A DNA stretch of 64,000 nt. Origin: Eledone cirrhosa. Lineage: Eukaryota > Mollusca > Cephalopoda > Octopoda > Eledonidae. A model generated the notes under the pieces. That model searched no databases. It saw only the letters and a program-made list of their open reading frames with translations, and was not told the DNA's origin. Below, piece by piece: positions 59,201 through 64,000 of this stretch (positions are counted from its first letter, which is position 1; each line of letters opens with the position of its first letter). The translations under genes and the position numbers were made by a program. The stretch covers positions 40,094,485 to 40,158,484 of the forward strand of contig OZ024758.1 of assembly GCA_964016885.1 (NCBI GenBank), written 5' to 3'.

Positions 59201-62200
59201 GGATAGCTTAGCTTAGGATAGCTTAGCTTAGGATAGATTAGCTTAGGATAGCTTATGATAGCTTAGCTTAGGATAGCTTAGGATAGCTTAGGATAGCTTA
59301 GCTTAGGATAGCTTAGCTTAGGATAGCTTAGGAAAGCTTAGCTTAGCTTAGCTTAGGATAGCTTAGCTTAGCTTAGGATAGCTTAGCTTAGCTTAGCTTA
59401 GCTTAGGATAGCTTAGCTTAGCTTAGCTTAGGATAGCTTAGGATAGCTTAGCTTAGGATAACTTAGGATAGCTTAGCTTAGGATAGCTTAGGATAGCTTA
59501 GCTTAGGATAGCTTAGCTTAGGATAGCTTAGCTTAGCTTAGCTTAGCTTAGGATAGCTTAGGATAGCTTAGGATAGCTTAGCTTAGGATAGCTTAGCTTA
59601 GGATAGCTTAGGATAGCTTAGCTTAGCTTAGCTTAGGATAGCTTAGCTTAGCTTAGCTTAGGATAGCTTAGCTTAGCTTTGCTTAGGATAGCTTAGCTTA
59701 GGATAGCTTAGGATAGCTTAGCTTAGCATAGCTTAGGATAGCTTAGCTTAGGATAGCTTAGCTTAGGATAGCTTAGGATAGCTTAGCTTAGGATAGCTTA
59801 GGATAGCTTAGCTTAGGATAGCTTAGCTTAGGATAGCTTAGCTTAGCTTAGATTAGGATAGCTTAGCTTAGCTTAGCTTAGGATAGCTTAGGATAGCTTA
59901 GCTTAGGATAGCTTAGGATAGCTTAGCTTAGGATAGCTTAGCTTAGGATAGCTTAGCTTAGGATAGCTTAGGATAGCTTAGCTTAGGATAGCTTAGCTTA
60001 GGATAGCTTAGGATAGCTTAGCTTAGCTTAGGATAGCTTAGCTTAGCTTAGCTTATGATAGCTTAGCTTAGCTTAGCTTAGCTTAGGATAGCTTAGCTTA
60101 GCTTAGCTTAGGATAGCTTAGGATAGCTTAGCTTAGGATAGCTTAGCTTAGCTTAGCTTAGGATAGCTTAGGATAGCTTAGCTTAGGATAGCTTAGGATA
60201 GCTTAGCTTAGGATAGCTTAGCTTAGGATAGCTTAGCTTAGCTTAGGAGAGCTTAGCTTAGGAAAGCTTAGGATAGCTTAGCTTAGGATAGCTTAGCTTA
60301 GGATAGCTTAGGATAGCTTAGCTTAGCTTAGCTTAGGATAGCTTAGCTTAGCTTAGCTTAGGATAGCTTAGCTTAGCTTAGGATAGCTTAGCTTAGCTTA
60401 CCTTAGGATAGCTTAGCTTAGCTTAGCTTAGGATAGCTTAGCTTAGCTTAGCTTAGGATAGCTTAGCTTAGCTTAGGATAGCTTAGCTTAGCTTAGCTTA
60501 GGATAGCTTAGCTTAGGATAGCTTAGCTTAGGTTAGCTTAGCTTAGCTTAGCTTAGGATAGCTTAGGATAGCTTAGCTTAGCTTAGCTTAGGATAGCTTA
60601 GCTTAGCTTAGGATAGCTTAGCTTAGGATAGCTTAGGATAGCTTAGCTTAGCTTAGCTTAGCTTAGGATAGCTTAGCTTAGCTTAGCTTAGGATAGCTTA
60701 GCTTAGCTTAGGATAGCTTAGCTTAGCTTAGCTTAGGATAGCTTAGGATAGCTTAGGATAGCTTAGGATAGCTTAGCTTAGGATAGCTTAGCTTAGCTTA
60801 GCTTAGGATAGCTTAGCTTAGCTTAGGATAGCTTAGCTTAGCTTAGCTTAGGATAGCTTAGCTTAGCTTAGCTTAGGATAGCTTAGCTTAGCTTAGCTTA
60901 GGTTAGCTTAGCTTAGCTTAACTTAGGATAGCTTAGCTTAGCTTAGCTTAGCTTAGGATAGCTTAGCTTAGCTTAGGATAGCTTAGCTTAGCTTAGCTTA
61001 GGATAGCTTAGCTTAGCTTAGGTTAGCTTAGCTTAGCTTAGCTTAGGAGAGCTTAGCTTAGCTTAGCTTAGCTTAGGATAGCTTAGCTTAGCTTAGCTTA
61101 GGATAGCTTAGCTTAGCTTAGCTTAGGATAGCTTAGCTTAGCTTAGCTTAGGATAGCTTAGCTTAGCTTAGCTTAGGATAGCTTAGCTTAGCTTAGGATA
61201 GCTTAGCTTAGCTTAGCTTAGGATAGCTTAGGATAGCTTACCTTAGGAGAGCTTAGCTTAGGATAGCTTAGCTTAGGATAGCTTAGGATAACTTAGCTTA
61301 GGATAGCTTAGCTTAGGATAGCTTAGCTTAGGATAGCTTAGCTTAGGATAGCTTAGGATAGCTTAGCTTAGCTTAGGATAGCTTAGCTTAGCTTTGCTTA
61401 GGATAGCTTAGCTTAGCTTAGCTTAGGATAGCTTAGGATAGCTTAGCTTAGGATAGCTTAGGATAGCTTAGCTTAGGATAGCTTAGCTTAGGATAGCTTA
61501 GGATAGCTTAGCTTAGCTTAGCTTAGGATAGCTTAGCTTAGCTTAGCTTTGGATAGCTTAGCTTAGCTTAGCTTAGCTTAGGATAGCTTAGCTTAGCTTA
61601 GGATAGCTTAGGATAGCTTAGCTTAGGATAGCTTAGGATAGCTTAGCTTAGGATAGCTTAGCTTAAGATAGCTTAGGATAGCTTAGCTTAGGATAGCTTA
61701 GCTTAGGATAGCTTAGCTTAGCTTAGCTTAGGATAGCTTAGCTTGGGATAGCTTAGGATAGCTTAGCTTAGGATAGCTTAGCTTAGGATAGCTTAGGATA
61801 GCTTAGCTTAGCTTAGCTTAGGATAGCTTACCTTAGCTTAGGATAGATTAGCTTAGCTTAGCTTAGGATAGCTTAGCTTAGCTTAGGATAGCTTAGCTTA
61901 GCTTAGCTTAGGATAGCTTAGCTTAGGATAGCTTAGCTTAGGATAGCTTAGCTTAGGATAGCTTAGCTTAGGATAGCTTAGCTTAGGATAGCTTAGCTTA
62001 GCTTAGCTTAGGTTAGCTTAGCTTAGCTTAGCTTAGGATAGCTTAGCTTAGGATAGCTTAGGATAGCTGAGCTTAGCTTAGCTTAGGATAGCTTAGCTTA
62101 GCTTAGCTTAGTATAGCTTAGCTTAGCTTAGCTTAGGATAGCTTAGCTTAGCTTAGCTTAGGATAGCTTAGCTTAGCTTAGGATAGCTTAGCTTAGCTTA

Positions 62201-64000
62201 GCTTAGGATAGCTTAGCTTAGCTTAGCTTAGGATAGCTTAGCTTAGCTTAGCTTAGGATAGCTTAGCTTAGCTTAGTTTAGGATAGCTTAGGTTAGGATA
62301 GCTTAGCTTAGCTTAGCTTAGGATAGCTTAGCTTAGCTTAGCTTAGCTTAGGATAGCTTAGCTTAGCTTAGCTTAGGATAGCTTAGCTTAGCTTAGGATA
62401 GCTTAGCTTAGCTTAGCTTAGGATAGCTTAGCTTAGCTTAGCTTAGGATAGCTTAGCTTAGCTTAGCTTAGGATAGCTTAGCTTAGCTTAGCTTAGGATA
62501 GCTTAGCTTAGCTTGGCTTAGGATAGCCTAGCTTAGCTTAGCTTAGGATGGCTTAGCTTAGCTTAGCTTAGGATAGCTTAGCTTAGCTTAGCTTAGCTTA
62601 GTTTAGGATAGCTTAGCTTAGCTTAGCTTAGGATAGCTTAGGATAGCTTAGCTTAGGATAGCTTAGGATAGCTTAGCTTAGGATAGCTTAGGATAGCTTA
62701 GCTTAGGATAGCTTAGCTTAGGATAGCTTAGCTTAGGATAGCTTATGATAGCTTAGCTTAGGATAGCTTAGGATAGCTTAGGATAGCTTAGCTTAGGATA
62801 GCTTAGCTTAGGATAGCTTAGGAAAGCTTAGCTTAGCTTAGCTTAGGATAGCTTAGCTTAGCTTAGGATAGCTTAGCTTAGCTTAGCTTAGCTTAGGATA
62901 GCTTAGCTTAGCTTAGCTTAGGATAGCTTAGGATAGCTTAGCTTAGGATAACTTAGGATAGCTTAGCTTAGGATAGCTTAGGATAGCTTAGCTTAGGATA
63001 GCTTAGCTTAGGATAGCTTAGCTTAGCTTAGCTTAGCTTAGGATAGCTTAGGATAGCTTAGGATAGCTTAGCTTAGGATAGCTTAGCTTAGGATAGCTTA
63101 GGATAGCTTAGCTTAGCTTAGCTTAGGATAGCTTAGCTTAGCTTAGCTTAGGATAGCTTAGCTTAGCTTAGCTTAGCTTAGGATAGCTTAGCTTAGCTTA
63201 GCTTAGGATAGCTTAGGATAGCTTAGCTTAGGATAGCTTAGGATAGCTTAGCTTAGGATAGCTTAGGATAGCTTAGCTTAGGATAGCTTAGCTTAGGATA
63301 GCTTAGGATAGCTTAGCTTAGCTTAGCTTAGGATAGCTTAGCTTAGCTTAGCTTAGGATAGCTTAGCTTAGCTTAGCTTAGGATAGCTTAGCTTGGGATA
63401 GCTTAGGATAGCTTAGCTTAGGATAGCTTAGCTTAGGATAGCTTAGGATAGCTTAGCTTAGCTTAGCTTAGGATAGCTTACCTTAGCTTAGGATAGATTA
63501 GCTTAGCTTAGCTTAGGATAGCTTAGCTTAGCTTAGGATAGCTTAGCTTAGCTTAGCTTAGGATAGCTTAGCTTAGGATAGCTTAGCTTAGGATAGCTTA
63601 GCTTAGGATAGCTTAGCTTAGGATAGCTTAGATTAGGATAGCTTAGCTTAGCTTAGGTTAGCTTAGCTTAGCTTAGCTTAGGATAGCTTAGCTTAGGATA
63701 GCTTAGGATAGCTTAGCTTAGCTTAGCTTAGGATAGCTTAGCTTAGCTTAGCTCAGTATAGCTTAGCTTAGCTTAGCTTAGGATAGCTTAGCTTAGCTTA
63801 GCTTAGGATAGCTTAGCTTAGCTTAGGATAGCTTAGCTTAGCTTAGCTTAGGATAGCTTAGCTTAGCTTAGCTTAGGATAGCTTAGCTTAGCTTAGCTTA
63901 GGATAGCTTAGCTTAGCTTAGTTTAGGATAGCTTAGGTTAGGATAGCTTAGCTTAGCTTAGCTTAGGATAGCTTAGCTTAGCTTAGCTTAGCTTAGGATA
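56219..64000 (+). repeat. HOR-C domain of second super-repeat, truncated
   Basis: X 56,219-58,350, Y 58,351-59,677, X 59,678-61,744, Y 61,745-63,394, then Y from 63,395 cut by the window end. CCTTAG-GATTA markers lie at 58,422, 61,831 and 63,481; GGTTAGG at 58,826, 62,291 and 63,936; GGATGG at 59,057 and 62,547. The order X-Y-X-Y-Y equals that of copy one, so the amplification of Y had already begun before the 42.5-kb duplication. Confidence 0.77.

Larger units (their letters stand above)
1..64000 (+). repeat. Pentanucleotide satellite array (GCTTA/GGATA)
   Basis: The entire window is a head-to-tail array of 5-bp units in one orientation. GCTTA (G) is the majority unit; GGATA (D) is the second and differs by a coupled CT to GA change at positions 2-3. 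I saw no two adjacent D units; D is separated by one to six G units, giving D spacings of 10, 15, 20, 25 or 30 bp, with DGGGG and DGDGG (both 25 bp) the commonest words. Both letters are 40% GC. G has equal G and C and D has two G and no C, so the + strand is G-skewed throughout. Neither unit nor any junction contains CpG. All + frames are closed by TAG within about 15 bp, and - frames by TAA in each G unit. No unrelated sequence, inversion or transposon interrupts it. The family is not one I can name or assign to a species. Confidence 0.98.
43316..64000 (+). repeat. Second copy of the ~42.55-kb super-repeat, cut by the window end
   Basis: This copy repeats the block order A, A, mosaic, B, X, Y, X, Y, Y seen in 756-21,448. 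It has none of the private single-base indels of 766-3518 and keeps exact pentamer register except at GGTA sites that the first copy also has. From 46 kb on, the length differences from copy one that I could localise are multiples of five bases: +25 near 49.2-49.4 kb, +30 before 52.87 kb, -145 near 56.1 kb, +55 before 58.4 kb and -50 between 62.3 and 63.4 kb. This is what in-register unequal exchange or slippage would leave. Confidence 0.83.

Noticed and set aside
1..64000. Protein-coding genes or small ORFs
   Set aside because: TAG at each unit junction closes all + frames within about 15 bp. On the - strand TAA in each G unit closes frames except short DGG runs of about 100 bp or less, which lack a sensible start and context.
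1..64000. CRISPR array
   Set aside because: Regular repeats are present but there are no unique spacers; everything between repeats is the same pentamer.
1..64000. Functional telomere tract
   Set aside because: TTAGG never occurs in tandem; it is always followed by ATAGC, and the array has HOR structure that telomerase-made tracts do not show.
1..64000. G-quadruplex potential from G skew
   Set aside because: Runs of three G occur only at rare TTGGGATA or single indel sites, and never four close together.
1..64000. Promoters, terminators or origins within the repeat
   Set aside because: TATA-like or palindromic words such as AGCT and ATAGCT are just the repeat unit and occur thousands of times, so none stands out.
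1..64000. Human-type satellite II/III (GGAAT)
   Set aside because: The pentamers differ from GGAAT in every rotation and on both strands, and the GGAAT core does not recur.
1..64000. Inverted segments or a centromere-like strand switch
   Set aside because: TAAGC or TATCC in + orientation as a tandem run was not seen; orientation is constant over the whole window.

Overview
The whole window is satellite DNA. From base 1 to base 64,000 it is one uninterrupted array of two 5-bp units in one orientation: GCTTA (call it G) and GGATA (call it D). About one unit in three or four is D, and D always has at least one G on each side. Read in another register, the letters are TTAGC and the pair TTAGG+ATAGC. 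I see no gene, RNA gene, mobile element, CRISPR array or non-repeat spacer. Coding is excluded by the repeat itself: every unit on the + strand ends in a TAG with the next unit, so all three frames stop about every 15 bp. On the - strand every G carries TAA. A 64-kb pure pentamer array fits eukaryotic constitutive heterochromatin (pericentromere, centromere, sex chromosome or subtelomere) in a long-read assembly. Nothing here fixes the species. The likeness to the arthropod telomere repeat TTAGG is suggestive only.

The array is strongly ordered. Rare variant pentamers (GGTTA, GGATT, GGTA, GGAAA, GGAGA, GTTTA, GATTA, GCCTA and others) recur at fixed spacings and show nested higher-order repeats (HORs). 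Layout of the first period: partial HOR-A (1-755); two HOR-A units of about 2.98 and 2.78 kb (756-6521); a mosaic zone (6522-9261); HOR-B with a 2.83-kb spacing and an inner 800-bp tandem duplication (9262-13776); HOR-C, made of X and Y halves as X-Y-X-Y-Y-Y-Y (13777-26347); a transition (26348-28077); HOR-D, alternating g and t blocks with a 3203/3298-bp period (28078-38430); a variant-rich boundary (38431-39431); diverged HOR-A again (39432-42090); and a bridge (42091-43315). From 43,316 the same order restarts (A, A, mosaic, B, X, Y, X, Y, Y...) and runs to the window end. The largest visible period is therefore about 42.5 kb, seen one and a half times.

The two copies are nearly identical. 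Marker offsets stay between 42,442 and 42,587 bp, and from about 3.5 kb on each change I could localise is a whole number of pentamers. The exception is 766-3518, almost exactly one HOR-A unit. It holds about 17 private single- or two-base indels that its copy at 43.3-46.3 kb lacks, and looks like an unpolished patch.

All coordinates come from reading by eye and tracking pentamer register. Variant-marker positions should be right to a base or two; block edges are operational, placed at markers.
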